A stretch of DNA of 64,000 nt. It comes from Stappia sp. WLB 29. Its GTDB lineage: Bacteria; Pseudomonadota; Alphaproteobacteria; Rhizobiales; Stappiaceae. The stretch covers positions 1 through 64,000 of the forward strand of contig NZ_JALBGD010000011.1 in the NCBI RefSeq assembly GCF_023507705.1, given 5' to 3'. A program made the position numbers and the translations under genes. Within the stretch, counting starts at the first letter, position 1. The number at the start of each line of letters is the position of its first letter. Below the pieces are notes generated by a model, which searched no databases, had not been told where the DNA came from, and saw only the letters and a list, made by a program, of their open reading frames with translations. Shown piece after piece: positions 53,481 through 63,473 of the stretch.

Positions 53481-55379
53481 TCACTTCCGGTAGAATTCGT
53501 CCATTCGGTGAATGCCGAACTGAGCACCGGGATCCCAGCCGTAAATGCCTTCCTTCGGCACATTGCCGAGACCCTTCACCACAATCGGCTGACGGACTTC
53601 CGACACCAGCCCGATATGAATCGTCTCCTCGGCATGGATCTTCAGGATCTCATGCCAGATTTCCGTCCGCTCCTCCTCGGAGCTGGACTTCAGCCAGTCG
53701 TCGTAGAGCTGCGTCAACCGGATCGCCGGCTCCCAGTCCGGCTTTTCTCCGGTCTGACCGTCGGTCTCGTACCAATTGCCCCAACGCGACCAGGACAGGA
53801 AATCGCTGCGCACCGGCGCAAAGTCCTCCGGCGGCATTTCCGAGGTCGGAATCCCGTTTTCGAAACCCGCCCACACCGACATGACCAGCAGGCCCGATAG
53901 CGCCCGTTCGCGGATGATGTCGCGCTGGCTCGGCTTGGCGAACAGCTTCACGCCGATCTCGCGCCAGGTCTCCCCCACGAGTTCCAGCGCGTCGAGCTCT
54001 TCCTGGCTCTCGCCGGTCGCCTCGACGATGATCTCGAGCGGCCGGCCATCCGGCATCAGCCGCACTCCGTCGCCCCGGCGCTCCGTCAGGCCTATCTCGT
54101 CCAGCAGGCGATTCGCCTCCTCGGGGTCAAACTGGGCATGGAGATCGCGGTACTCTTGACGATACAGCGGGCTCTGCTCGAGCACCGTATCGTTGCCCGG
54201 CGTCGCGAGCCCGAGATAAAGCACCTTGTTGATCATCTCGCGGTCGATGCCGAGCGAGAGCGCACGGCGGAACCTCGTATCCAGCATCAGCTTGCGCCAG
54301 ACCGGATCGGCGACCGTCAGGTTGGGTTGCAGGGAAATCTGCGAGCCCTTGCTGATCGGCCAGAGATAGGTCTCGAACCGGCCGAGCTTTTCGCCGCGCT
54401 TGAGGATCGTGATGTCGGAAAAGCCGATATTGCGCGCCTGCAGGTCGGCTTCGCCGGCCTGGGTCTTCGCGGCGATGATCTTGCCATCAGCCACCGTCAT
54501 GATGACGCTGTCGAGATAGGGCAGCTGCTGCCCTGCGGAATCGATCCGATGGTAGAACGGATTCCGGTGCAGCACGAACCGCCGCTCGCTGTCATCCACC
54601 AGCCTCACCCATGGCTGCAGGCTGGGCAGCCCCGGGTTCCGGGCATCATACATGTCGTCCATCTTGTTGAAGAGCGCGGCCCAGCTGCGCAGCTTGCGCT
54701 CTTCTGCCAGCTTCTGGATCTTCTCCGCATCCCCGTAGCGCGCGTGGAACTGCTTCAGGTAATGCGCCGGACGATAGATGAAGGGCGGACGCGACTTGGC
54801 CAGTTCCGGCTTGAACAGCGGGTTGGGAGCGTCCCACATGAAGCGGACAGTCGTCTCGTCGATCACCTCGAAGACCGGTGGCTTGCCCCCGGCCAGCATG
54901 AACTGCGGCAGGCCCGAGGGCTGGAGCTCGGCATTCGAGGCGACATCCTTGTACCAGAACCGGATATCCTCGGAGGTGAACGGGTGGCCGTCCGACCACT
55001 TGTGCCCTTTGCGCAGGACGAGGGTGAAGATGCGCCCTTCTTCCTCGATAAAGTCCTTCAGGATGTCGGGCACCAGCTCCAGCTGCTCGTTATAGGCAAC
55101 GAGACGGGCGTAACCCCAGACGTTGATCAGGCGCACGTCGCGCGAGCGGCCGATCAGCGTGTCGATCTTGCCGCCCGGCGTACCGATCTGGCGGCCGCGC
55201 GCCTCCAGGTCGACGATCAGCGGCTCCTCCGGCACCCGCTCCGAAACCGGCGGCAGGTCGGTGCCGACCCGCGGCGCAAGCGACGGCGTCTCCTTCAGCG
55301 TCAGAGCCGACGCCGGCAAGGCCGCAAGCACGGACGCGCAGAGCAGGGCAAGGGCAGGCAGCACGGTGCGGGATTTCAT
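53481..55379 (-). CDS. Peptide-type ABC transporter substrate-binding protein (large)
   Basis: Periplasmic family-5 binding protein of 632 aa. A signal peptide ([20 protein letters not shown], cleavage probably after ASA at ~25) is visible. The body contains the SBP_bac_5 hallmark TLVLRKGHKWSDGHPFTSED and RFRRALSLGIDREMINKVLY. It is about 100 residues longer than typical DppA/OppA, in keeping with the YejA-like size class. Unusually, it is encoded after the ATPase gene, overlapping it by ATGA. The ligand cannot be deduced. Confidence 0.9.
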   Translation of the reverse strand: MKSRTVLPALALLCASVLAALPASALTLKETPSLAPRVGTDLPPVSERVPEEPLIVDLEARGRQIGTPGGKIDTLIGRSRDVRLINVWGYARLVAYNEQLELVPDILKDFIEEEGRIFTLVLRKGHKWSDGHPFTSEDIRFWYKDVASNAELQPSGLPQFMLAGGKPPVFEVIDETTVRFMWDAPNPLFKPELAKSRPPFIYRPAHYLKQFHARYGDAEKIQKLAEERKLRSWAALFNKMDDMYDARNPGLPSLQPWVRLVDDSERRFVLHRNPFYHRIDSAGQQLPYLDSVIMTVADGKIIAAKTQAGEADLQARNIGFSDITILKRGEKLGRFETYLWPISKGSQISLQPNLTVADPVWRKLMLDTRFRRALSLGIDREMINKVLYLGLATPGNDTVLEQSPLYRQEYRDLHAQFDPEEANRLLDEIGLTERRGDGVRLMPDGRPLEIIVEATGESQEELDALELVGETWREIGVKLFAKPSQRDIIRERALSGLLVMSVWAGFENGIPTSEMPPEDFAPVRSDFLSWSRWGNWYETDGQTGEKPDWEPAIRLTQLYDDWLKSSSEEERTEIWHEILKIHAEETIHIGLVSEVRQPIVVKGLGNVPKEGIYGWDPGAQFGIHRMDEFYRK

Positions 55380-57268
55380 TGGGCTGCCTCCATCGAAAGC
55401 GGCGTACCGTTACCGACAAGACCCGGCGCGCATACGAAATGCCCTTTCTCCATCTCCACCAGCACCGGGCGAACACCATCGACGATGCGGTAAGGCTCGG
55501 GCCAGAGATCGGGTTCCGATGCCCGGCCCGCCTCCAGCGCCGCAAAATCCAGAGGAGCATTCAGATCGGGCTCCGGCACGGAGGCGAGCAGCGCGCGAGT
55601 GTAGGGATGGAGCGGATTTCCGATCACATCACGTGTACTGCCGACCTCGACCACCCGTCCTCGGCACATCACGGCCAGCCGTTCGGCGATATAGTCGACG
55701 ACCGCAAGATTATGACTGACGAAGAGATAGGTGAGCCCGAGCTCTTTCTTCAGGTCCCGCAGCAGATTGAGGATCTGCGCCTGCACCGATACGTCGAGCG
55801 CCGATGTAGGCTCGTCGCAGAGAATGAATTCCGGATTGAGCGCAAGTGCCCGCGCAATGCCGATACGCTGGCGCTGACCGCCTGAGAACGAATGCGGGTA
55901 GCGACGCAGGAAGCGCGGATCGAGCCCGACGAGGCGCATCAACTCGCGTACCCGCTCGGCCCGCTCCTCCGGAGTGCCGACCTTGTGGATCACGAGCGGC
56001 TCCATCAGCAACTCGTTCACTGTCATCCGCGGGTTCAGCGACGAGAACGGATCCTGGAAGATCAGTTGCACCCGGCGGCGGTATTCCAGCAGATCAGGTC
56101 CCTGCATGCTCGCGACATCGACAGGCCCCTCGCCGCAGTCGTAGCGGATCGCGCCCTCGTTGATCTCGATCGCCCGCAGGATCGCCTTGGCGGCGGTCGT
56201 CTTGCCGGAGCCGCTTTCGCCGACAAGGCCGAGGCATTCGCCGCGCTTCACGGTCAGGTTGACATTGTCGAGCGCCAGAACCGTTCGCGTTCCGCCTCCC
56301 AGAAACCCGCCCTTGCGGGTGGTGAAACGCTTGGTGACGTCGGTCATGCTCATCAGCGGCTGGCCGACGGCGCAGGCGCGTTCTGAGCGTCCCTTCTTGA
56401 GGAAGCCTTCCGCGTGCGGCTCGATCGGTCGGATCGGCACCAGCCGCTCGCCTTCATCCATGCCGAAGCGCGGCACCGCGTTGAGCAGTGCCTTGAGGTA
56501 GTCGTGGCGAGGATCGGCGAAGAGGGATGCGGCGCTGCCGCGCTCCATGATCCGTCCGTGGTAGATCACCACCACCTCGTCGGCCATGTTGGCGACAACG
56601 CCGAAATCGTGGGTGATGAGCAGCGTCGACATCTGCAACTCGGCCTGCACATCCTTGATCAGCTTGAGGATCTCGGCCTGGATGGTGACGTCGAGCGCAG
56701 TCGTGGGCTCGTCGGCGATCAGCAGTGCCGGATGGCAGATCATCGCCATGGCGATCATCGCACGCTGGCGCAGGCCGCCGGATAGCTCGAAGGCATAGGA
56801 ATCGAGAGCGCGCGCCGGATCGGGAAACCGCACCAGCCGCAACATTTCCCGCGTCAGTTCGCGCGCCTCCTGTGCGCTGACGCCCCGATGCAGCTCGGCC
56901 GCCTCGCCGATCTGGTCGCCGATCGTGTGAAGTGGCGACAGGGACGTCATCGGCTCCTGGAAGATGATGGCGATCCGGTTGCCGCGGATGGCACGCATGG
57001 CCGCCCCCTTGCGATCGAGGGCGGCGATGTCGACCGCGGCAGCTGTGTCGTTCTCCCGAAACAACACGCGGCCGCCAGTGATATGCGCCTTTTCCGGCAG
57101 AAGGCCCATGATCGTCTGGGAAATGACGGTCTTGCCGGAGCCGGACTCTCCCACAAGAGCCACGGTCCGATTGCGGGGAACGGAAAAGGAGACATCGTCG
57201 ACGGCTCGGATGCGGCCTTCGCCGGTCAGGAAATCGACACTCAGCCCGTCGATCGTCAACACATCCAC
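55376..57268 (-). CDS. Fused peptide ABC transporter ATP-binding protein (two ATPase domains, YejF-like)
   Basis: A 630-aa protein with two ATPase domains in tandem. Domain 1 has Walker [17 protein letters not shown] (about 39-54), signature [15 protein letters not shown] and Walker [14 protein letters not shown]. Domain 2 has [16 protein letters not shown] (about 350), signature [15 protein letters not shown] and [15 protein letters not shown]. Both look functional. The GTG at 57268 follows GGAGGAGG 8 bases upstream. It leads the importer operon; a TATAAT -10 box and a CRP-type site lie upstream. Confidence 0.9.
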   Translation of the reverse strand: MDVLTIDGLSVDFLTGEGRIRAVDDVSFSVPRNRTVALVGESGSGKTVISQTIMGLLPEKAHITGGRVLFRENDTAAAVDIAALDRKGAAMRAIRGNRIAIIFQEPMTSLSPLHTIGDQIGEAAELHRGVSAQEARELTREMLRLVRFPDPARALDSYAFELSGGLRQRAMIAMAMICHPALLIADEPTTALDVTIQAEILKLIKDVQAELQMSTLLITHDFGVVANMADEVVVIYHGRIMERGSAASLFADPRHDYLKALLNAVPRFGMDEGERLVPIRPIEPHAEGFLKKGRSERACAVGQPLMSMTDVTKRFTTRKGGFLGGGTRTVLALDNVNLTVKRGECLGLVGESGSGKTTAAKAILRAIEINEGAIRYDCGEGPVDVASMQGPDLLEYRRRVQLIFQDPFSSLNPRMTVNELLMEPLVIHKVGTPEERAERVRELMRLVGLDPRFLRRYPHSFSGGQRQRIGIARALALNPEFILCDEPTSALDVSVQAQILNLLRDLKKELGLTYLFVSHNLAVVDYIAERLAVMCRGRVVEVGSTRDVIGNPLHPYTRALLASVPEPDLNAPLDFAALEAGRASEPDLWPEPYRIVDGVRPVLVEMEKGHFVCAPGLVGNGTPLSMEAAQ

Positions 57269-57316
57269 GTGGCTTTTCCTCCTCCAGACGCCCTCGGTGT
57301 TTTCCGTTGTCGCGCC

Positions 57317-57322
57317 ATTATA
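57317..57322 (-). promoter_or_regulatory. -10 box of the peptide importer operon
   Basis: A perfect TATAAT on the minus strand, about 50 bases before the GTG start. No good -35 hexamer is visible 17-18 bases further upstream (CTTTCG), which fits an activator-dependent promoter. Confidence 0.55.
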
Positions 57323-57398
57323 GGAGACCAGTGCCAGCACGAAAGTGCGTGTTGCCCCTTGCCCCCCTGTCGCTCTTAACAGTGCTAGCGCAGGCGCG

Positions 57399-57414
57399 TG
57401 TGACCGGCATCACA
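57399..57414. promoter_or_regulatory. CRP-type binding site
   Basis: TGTGA-CCGGCA-TCACA is a perfect match to the CRP consensus TGTGA-N6-TCACA. Its centre is roughly 95 bp upstream of the start point predicted from the TATAAT box, in the range of distal class I sites. It lies between the cyclase gene and the importer operon. The remainder of 57269-57464 holds no gene. Confidence 0.7.
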
Positions 57415-57464
57415 AATTAATGACATCACCTTGAAAAACTGTTGTGAAAAACCATCGCAGACCG

Positions 57465-59372
57465 TCAGCCTGCCAGATCAATATCGGCCCCGGGGATGCA
57501 CAACCCTTCCGGTGTGACCGTATCGTCGAGCCGCCAGACCGCAATCGCCTCGCTGCGGCCGCGCAGGCGGTGTGTTCCCACCTTCTGCGCTGCACCGGCG
57601 GCGATCATGCCGCCCGACTGGGCTTGGATACGGCTGACGGCGGTGTCGCTGGCCAAGATCACCACCTCGTCCTGCGGAGCCACATCCCGACCAAAGGACT
57701 GGAGCCTTTCGCACAAGTTCACCGCATCACCGACAACCGTGTAATTCCAGCGGTCGAGCGCGCCGACATTGCCGACGACGACGCGGCCGGTATGCAGCCC
57801 TATGCGCATGCGCACGACCTTGCCGCCGTTGCCACGCGCCCGGGCATTCCCCTCCCGCAACGCTGCTGCAATGCCGAGGCAGGCCCGGGCCGCTGCAAGC
57901 GCGTGATCCGCACGCTCGTCCGGCGCACCCCAGAAGGCAAGCATGCCATCGCCAATGAACTTGTCGACGGTTCCGCCTTCCCGCTCGACGGCCGCGACCA
58001 ACAAAGCGAAATGCTCGTTGAGAATATCGGCGGTCTGCGCCGCCGTCAGATTTTCCGACATCGAGGTAAACCCTACAATGTCGGTGAAAATGAACGTCAG
58101 GTCGCGTTCGCTCGCCACCGCCGCCTGATCGACGCCAAGGCGCATCAGTTTGCGGAATAGGGAGCGCGGGACATAGGTGTTCATCGCCCGCAGGCCGCTG
58201 ACCATCGCATTGAACGCCTGAAAGACCTGGTCGATCTCCCGGACCATATTGCGCGGCAAATGCTCGACCTTGTCGAAATCCAGCTCACCGACGAAACGCG
58301 CCTGCCGCGAAATCTCCGCCAGCGGCCGCGTGGCACGCCGCACCAGAAGGACCGACAGGCCGACCGCCAGCAGGATGGACAGCAATCCGACCACCGCAGA
58401 GCCGAACAGTCGCTGCACCTCGCGCGAGATGGTGGAGGCGACATAGTACTGCCCAACCGTCCACACCCCCGGCCCGTAGCCTGCGATGACCTTCGTCATC
58501 GACAAATAGTCGGGGCCGCCGTCGTCGTTGTCCAGGTCCCGCACCTCCACGCCTGCCGCGCTCGCCTGCTGGAAGTTCTCCATCGGCTTCGACGTCGCCA
58601 GGCGCGCCAGAGCCCTGTCACCCAGTTGCTCGATGGTTATGGGAAGGCGCGGCACCTCGCCTCCCGGCGCCGCAAAGTCCTCGATATCCGAATGGGCGAT
58701 CACCTCATTACCGTTGGCGATGATGAAGACGGTCGAGTGCTGTCCTTCGTCGAGTTGGCGCACGGTACGGCCCAACTCGTCGATGGAGACGGCCGCCGTC
58801 AGATAGCCGATGAGGGTCTCGCCCCGAACCAGTGGAACGGTGACGTTGGCATAAAGCAAACCGCCCGAGGTCACCAATGGCCCCCAGGTCGCGGGCGAAT
58901 TGGCAGTCATCTGCGGCAGTGCGTAGAGCTTGGCTTCCTCGGGTATCTGCTGGCGCCGAAACGGCCAGAGCTTTCCGGTAGGCGAACGATAGATCCCGAA
59001 TCCATCGCCGGCAGCGTCATTCACCACCAGGGCATCGAGCGACGGGTTGGCGTGGACGGCGGCGATCAGTTCACCGCTCAGGTCCTCCAGCTTGTCGCCG
59101 AGTTCGCGTCCGTCGAACACCGTCTTGAGCTGCACGACGGCCTGCGAGGCGAGATCGAGATGGTCGCGCAGCCGACGCTCCAGTGAATTGGTCGTCAGCA
59201 CCGCCTTGTCGTTCAGCAGCGAGAAGGTGTTCTGCATGTTGGCTGAGACGGCCAAGCCGAGCACCAACAGCATCGAGACGCCGATCAACAGGCCAAATGC
59301 CGTTCCCACCACCCAGGTAATCGAATAGACACGGCGTTCGCGTGCCACCTGCTCAACTCGCTGTTCGTCCAT
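57465..59372 (-). CDS. Adenylate/guanylate cyclase with periplasmic sensor and HAMP domains
   Basis: Class III cyclase of 635 aa with a receptor layout: transmembrane helix 1 (about 19-45), a periplasmic Cache-like sensor (about 46-330; GLLYANVTVPLVRGETLIGY), transmembrane helix 2 (about 335-357), HAMP (about 358-410) and the catalytic domain (about 425-610). Metal Asp residues are in FIFTDIVGFTSM and FIGDGMLAFWG; Lys of VDKFIGDG and Asp of TVVGDAVN point to ATP; the Asn and Arg of VNLCERLQ are present. It likely makes cAMP in response to an external ligand. It lies directly upstream of the peptide importer operon on the same strand. Confidence 0.9.
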   Translation of the reverse strand: MDEQRVEQVARERRVYSITWVVGTAFGLLIGVSMLLVLGLAVSANMQNTFSLLNDKAVLTTNSLERRLRDHLDLASQAVVQLKTVFDGRELGDKLEDLSGELIAAVHANPSLDALVVNDAAGDGFGIYRSPTGKLWPFRRQQIPEEAKLYALPQMTANSPATWGPLVTSGGLLYANVTVPLVRGETLIGYLTAAVSIDELGRTVRQLDEGQHSTVFIIANGNEVIAHSDIEDFAAPGGEVPRLPITIEQLGDRALARLATSKPMENFQQASAAGVEVRDLDNDDGGPDYLSMTKVIAGYGPGVWTVGQYYVASTISREVQRLFGSAVVGLLSILLAVGLSVLLVRRATRPLAEISRQARFVGELDFDKVEHLPRNMVREIDQVFQAFNAMVSGLRAMNTYVPRSLFRKLMRLGVDQAAVASERDLTFIFTDIVGFTSMSENLTAAQTADILNEHFALLVAAVEREGGTVDKFIGDGMLAFWGAPDERADHALAAARACLGIAAALREGNARARGNGGKVVRMRIGLHTGRVVVGNVGALDRWNYTVVGDAVNLCERLQSFGRDVAPQDEVVILASDTAVSRIQAQSGGMIAAGAAQKVGTHRLRGRSEAIAVWRLDDTVTPEGLCIPGADIDLAG

Positions 59373-59623
59373 GCGTAGCTGCGCCGTCCCTGCACTCTGC
59401 CCGCCAGATATCCCGCCCGCATTCGCGTCATACGCCGGTCGTTACCTTTCCCGGCACAATAGCGCGGATTGCGTCCGAAACGCGACCCCGCAGCTGCCGA
59501 ACATCGCGTGAAGGTCAACGGCCGGCGCGTTCTCTTTCCTTCCGGTTCCGCGCTGGAAGCGCCGTCTCTGTACTCGGCACCGCTCAGCAGCTAAGAGACA
59601 TCTCGTCAAACGGGAGCGAACGC

Positions 59624-60451
59624 GTGATCGACTACGAGGCCGAATACAACAATCGGGCGCTGGTGCCCGAGCATCCCGCGATCATCGAGGGCTGGGTTCG
59701 CGACGCCGCGCACTATCGCAGCGAAGCCAATCGCACGCTCGCAACCGCCTACGAACTGGGCGAGCGGACAGTCTACGATCTTTTCCTCCCCGAGAGCGGC
59801 ATGCCGGAGCGCGGGCCGCTTGGCCTCTTCATCCATGGCGGCTACTGGCAGGGGCTCGACCGCACCTTCTTTTCCCATATGGCCAAGGGGCTCAATGCCC
59901 ATGGAGTTCCCGTCGCCATCGCCAATTACTCGCTCTGCCCGCAGGTTCGCGTCGGCGATATCATCGAGGAGATCCGGCGGCTGGTCGGTCATCTGTGGGA
60001 ACGGTATCGCCGTCCCGTGCTGGCCTATGGCCATTCCGCCGGAGGACAGTTGACCGCCGCCCTGCTCGCGACCGACTGGGGCAGCCGCGGGCTGCCGCGC
60101 GGGCTGGTGCCGGCGGGACTCGCCATTTCCGGCGTCTTCGACCTGCAGCCGCTGATCGGCACGTCGCTGAACGAAAAGCTGCGTCTCGACCGCAAGGAAG
60201 CCATCGACGTTTCCCCGATCGCCTTTGCCGCTCAGCCGGGCACACGGCTCATAGCCGCGGTCGGGGGCGGCGAATCGTCGGAGTTCATCCGCCAGTCGCG
60301 GGTGATCGCCGATGTCTGGCAACGTGGCGGGGTCAGGACCGAACTCGACATTCGCGGCCAGGACAACCATTTCACCGTCATCGCACCGCTGGCCGATCCG
60401 GACAGCGATCTGACATTGCGCCTCGTCGACATGGCCCGGTCGATCTGTTGA
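59624..60451 (+). CDS. Alpha/beta hydrolase, arylformamidase (kynurenine formamidase)-like
   Basis: A 275-aa cytoplasmic hydrolase. LGLFIHGGYWQGLDRTFFSH contains the HGGxW oxyanion motif characteristic of kynurenine formamidase and related esterases. The nucleophile elbow is YGHSAGGQLTA (Ser, about 139), and the Asp/His pair follows with the C-terminal GQDNHFTVI His. The family includes enzymes that convert N-formylkynurenine to kynurenine, an anthranilate precursor, but no other kynurenine genes are seen, so the substrate is open. The GTG at 59624 follows GGGAG. The 251-bp divergent region to the cyclase gene shows nothing distinctive. Confidence 0.8.
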   Translation: MIDYEAEYNNRALVPEHPAIIEGWVRDAAHYRSEANRTLATAYELGERTVYDLFLPESGMPERGPLGLFIHGGYWQGLDRTFFSHMAKGLNAHGVPVAIANYSLCPQVRVGDIIEEIRRLVGHLWERYRRPVLAYGHSAGGQLTAALLATDWGSRGLPRGLVPAGLAISGVFDLQPLIGTSLNEKLRLDRKEAIDVSPIAFAAQPGTRLIAAVGGGESSEFIRQSRVIADVWQRGGVRTELDIRGQDNHFTVIAPLADPDSDLTLRLVDMARSIC

Positions 60452-60573
60452 GCTTCGGGCACGAACGCCCGCAACCATGACGCGGGCGGCCCGATGACCC
60501 TTGTCAATGCAGCCGGTCCGGCACTCCCGCTAGCTTGAGGAACCGTCGACCGCAGCCGCAGGAAGGAGCCTTC

Positions 60574-63219
60574 ATGCGTCCAGAATCTCCCGCTCCCATC
60601 CGCCTGGAAGATTACTGGGCACCCGCCTACCGGATCTCGACCGTTTATCTCGACATTCGCCTGGCGCCCCGCTCGGCAAAGGTTCGGGCACGGCTGGCTC
60701 TCGAGCGGGCGGCAGATACGGCACCTGGAACGCCGCTGATCCTGGACGGCGACGAACTTCGCCTTACCGCTCTCTCGCTCAACGGGCGCGTATTGGCGGA
60801 TGCGGACTACACTGTCGCCCCGGACAGGCTGGAAATCACCTCGCCCCCCTCGGATCCCTTCACGCTGGAGATCGAGACGGCGCTCGATCCCGATGCCAAC
60901 ACCAGGCTGATGGGTCTCTATCGCTCGAACGGTACCTATTGCACCCAGTGCGAGGCCGAAGGCTTCCGGCGCATCACCTATTTCCTCGACCGGCCCGACT
61001 GCCTGGCTATCTACACAACCCGGATCGAGGCCCGCCTCGGCGAGGCGCCGGTACTGCTGGGCAACGGCAATCCCGTCGAGAGCGGCCCCGTGCCGGGAAC
61101 AGACCGCCACTACGCCATCTGGCACGATCCGCATCCCAAGCCCGCCTACCTCTTCGCCATGGTGGCGGGCGACCTTGCCTGCGTCAGCGACAGTTTCCGG
61201 ACCTGCGAGGGCCGCGATGTCGCGCTCAACATCTATGTCGAGCATGGCAACGAAAGCGCCTGCGACTGGGCGATGGACAGCCTGAAGCGCTCCATGCGCT
61301 GGGACGAAGAGGTCTTCGGCCGCGCCTACGATCTCGACGTGTTCAACATCGTCGCCGTGTCCGACTTCAATATGGGCGCGATGGAGAACAAGGGCCTCAA
61401 TATCTTCAACGACAAATACGTCCTGGCCCGCCCGGAGACGGCAACCGACCAGGACTATGCCGGCATAGAAACCGTCATTGCCCACGAGTACTTCCACAAC
61501 TGGACGGGCAATCGCATCACCTGCCGCGACTGGTTCCAGCTCTGCCTGAAGGAAGGCCTGACCGTCTTTCGCGACCAGGAATTCTCGGCCGACATGCGCT
61601 CGCGCGCGGTCAAACGCATCGCCGACGTGCGGCTGCTGAAGTCGCACCAGTTTCCCGAGGATGCCGGCCCCCTCGCCCATCCGGTGCGCCCGCGCCTCTA
61701 TCACGAGATCAACAACTTCTACACGGCCACCGTCTACGAGAAGGGCGCGGAAGTCGTGCGCATGCTGAAATGCCTCATCGGCGACGAGGCGTTTCGTGCA
61801 GGCATGGATCTCTATTTCCGTCGCCATGATGGAGAGGCAACGACGATCGAGGCGTTCCTGGCCTGCTTCCAGGAAGCGAGCGGGCTCGATCTCGACCAGT
61901 TCTCGCTTTGGTACGAGCAGGCGGGAACGCCGGTGCTCAAGGTCGACAGCGCCTATGAGAACGAGGCCGGGCGGCTCACCCTCACCTTCCGCCAGCAACT
62001 GGCTCCGTCCCCGAAACAGCCGGACAAGCAGCCGATGCATATTCCCGTGCGCGTCGGCCTCATGGGGGCGGGCGGCGAGGAACTGGCGCCCACGACGATT
62101 ACCGGCGCCGATACGACCGGCGACGTGCTGCACATCCGCAATCCGGTGCAGACCGTGGTGTTTACCGGACTGAAGCAACGGCCAATCCCCTCGCTGCTCC
62201 GCGGCTTCTCGGCGCCGGTGTCGCTCAAGAGCGATCTGAGCGAGAGCGACCTGCTGTTCCTTGCCGCCAACGACAAGGACCCCTTCAGCCGCTGGGAAGC
62301 GCTGCAAAGCGTCGTCATGACGGCGCTGATTGCGGCAACTGCCGGCACCGCCCGGCAGGAAGCGGTGGCGGTCAGCCCGGCGCTGATCGCCGCCTTCGCC
62401 GCCAATGTCGCCGACGACCGCCTCGAACCGGCCTTCCGGGCCCTGTGCCTGCAACTTCCGGGCGAGGCGGACATCGCCCGCGAGATCGGCCACGACGTCG
62501 ATCCGGATGCCGTTCATACCGCGCGTGCCGCCTTCCGCCGAGCGATTGCCGACGGCATCGCCCCGACAATCCGGGCGACCTACGAAACGATGCAGGACGA
62601 GGCGGTCTTCTCCCCGGATGCCCGTTCGGCCGGCCGCAGGGCCTTGCGCAACACGCTGCTCGACTATCTCGGCCATGGCTCGGACCCGGCAGGCAACGAC
62701 GTCGTGCAGGCCCATTTCGAGACGAGCGACAACATGACGGACCGCTTTGCGGCGCTGTCGGTGCTCACCCACGCCGCACTGCCGGGCCGGGACGCAGCCC
62801 TTGCGGCCTACGAGGAGCGTTACCGGGCGGTGCCGCTTGCCATGGACAAGTGGTTCATGGTGCAGGCGACCGCGCCCAATGCCTCGACCCTCGACCGGGT
62901 TCGCGAACTCACCGGGCATCCCGCCTTCTCGCCCGGCAATCCGAACCGCGTGCGCGCACTGGTCGGCGCTTTCGCCAGCGGCAACCAGAGCCAGTTCAAC
63001 CGTGCAGACGGTGCAGGCTTTGGTTTCGTGGCGGATTTCGCCCGCGATCTCGACCGACGCAACCCCCAGGCGGCGGCACGGATGATGTCGGCCTTCCGGT
63101 CCTGGCGCGCGCTGGAGCCGGGTCGCCGTGCCCACGCAGAGGCGGCCCTTCGGCGCCTTGCGGCGGAAACAGGCCTTTCCGTCGACATGCGCGACATCGT
63201 CGAGCGCTGCCTGCAATAG
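60574..63219 (+). CDS. pepN: Aminopeptidase N
   Basis: M1-family zinc aminopeptidase of 881 aa, cytoplasmic, releasing N-terminal residues from peptides. The substrate-binding motif is FNMGAMENKGLN (about 267) and the zinc site HEYFHNWTGN, with the third ligand Glu 19 residues further on in CLKEGLTVFRDQEF. The C-terminal third is the helical ARM-like domain of the PepN/DUF3458 type. Length fits the E. coli enzyme (870). The ATG at 60574 follows GGAAGGAG. It could process peptides brought in by the two nearby peptide importers. Confidence 0.95.
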   Translation: MRPESPAPIRLEDYWAPAYRISTVYLDIRLAPRSAKVRARLALERAADTAPGTPLILDGDELRLTALSLNGRVLADADYTVAPDRLEITSPPSDPFTLEIETALDPDANTRLMGLYRSNGTYCTQCEAEGFRRITYFLDRPDCLAIYTTRIEARLGEAPVLLGNGNPVESGPVPGTDRHYAIWHDPHPKPAYLFAMVAGDLACVSDSFRTCEGRDVALNIYVEHGNESACDWAMDSLKRSMRWDEEVFGRAYDLDVFNIVAVSDFNMGAMENKGLNIFNDKYVLARPETATDQDYAGIETVIAHEYFHNWTGNRITCRDWFQLCLKEGLTVFRDQEFSADMRSRAVKRIADVRLLKSHQFPEDAGPLAHPVRPRLYHEINNFYTATVYEKGAEVVRMLKCLIGDEAFRAGMDLYFRRHDGEATTIEAFLACFQEASGLDLDQFSLWYEQAGTPVLKVDSAYENEAGRLTLTFRQQLAPSPKQPDKQPMHIPVRVGLMGAGGEELAPTTITGADTTGDVLHIRNPVQTVVFTGLKQRPIPSLLRGFSAPVSLKSDLSESDLLFLAANDKDPFSRWEALQSVVMTALIAATAGTARQEAVAVSPALIAAFAANVADDRLEPAFRALCLQLPGEADIAREIGHDVDPDAVHTARAAFRRAIADGIAPTIRATYETMQDEAVFSPDARSAGRRALRNTLLDYLGHGSDPAGNDVVQAHFETSDNMTDRFAALSVLTHAALPGRDAALAAYEERYRAVPLAMDKWFMVQATAPNASTLDRVRELTGHPAFSPGNPNRVRALVGAFASGNQSQFNRADGAGFGFVADFARDLDRRNPQAAARMMSAFRSWRALEPGRRAHAEAALRRLAAETGLSVDMRDIVERCLQ

Positions 63220-63236
63220 GATATCAATCCCCGTTC

Positions 63237-63419
63237 GAATCAGGCTTTCGGGCCGTCGGAGCAGTCATCCCAGACCGCCCCGGCGGCCCGTTTCATGTTG
63301 GCCGAACGGGACTCGCAAGAGTTGTGCGTTTTGCAAATCGCATTAAGCTTCCATTAACTATATTTTTCTTGGGGGACTCTGGACAAAGCAGGCGAATGCG
63401 ATTCAAATGAAAATGATTC
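63237..63419. promoter_or_regulatory. Cluster of GANTC (CcrM) methylation sites
   Basis: Five GANTC sites lie between pepN and the sensor gene: 63237-63241, 63310-63314, 63375-63379, 63400-63404 and 63415-63419. Two more are in the first codons (63511-63515, 63540-63544). About one per 256 bp is expected by chance. In alphaproteobacteria CcrM methylates GANTC, and methylation near promoters influences cell-cycle genes. Confidence 0.6.
63343..63357. promoter_or_regulatory. CtrA box
   Basis: TTAA-GCTTCCA-TTAA is a perfect match to the CtrA consensus TTAA-N7-TTAA. It lies 116 bp upstream of the sensor gene start and 123 bp after the pepN stop. The gap 63220-63473 holds no gene besides these sites. 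Confidence 0.7.
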
Positions 63420-63473
63420 GAGCGCCGGTTGCGTTCTGTTTGCGGCAAAATCGACACATCGGGGGCCATTACG

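Noticed and set aside
59624-60451. Kynurenine pathway link between the arylformamidase-like gene and the anthranilate locus
   Set aside because: The HGGxW hydrolase family is broad, the genes are 30 kb apart, and no kynureninase or tryptophan dioxygenase is visible; functional coupling is not supported.
60232-63216. Nearly 3-kb open frame antisense to pepN
   Set aside because: Same reason: it mirrors the codon bias of pepN and has no recognisable domain or ribosome binding site.
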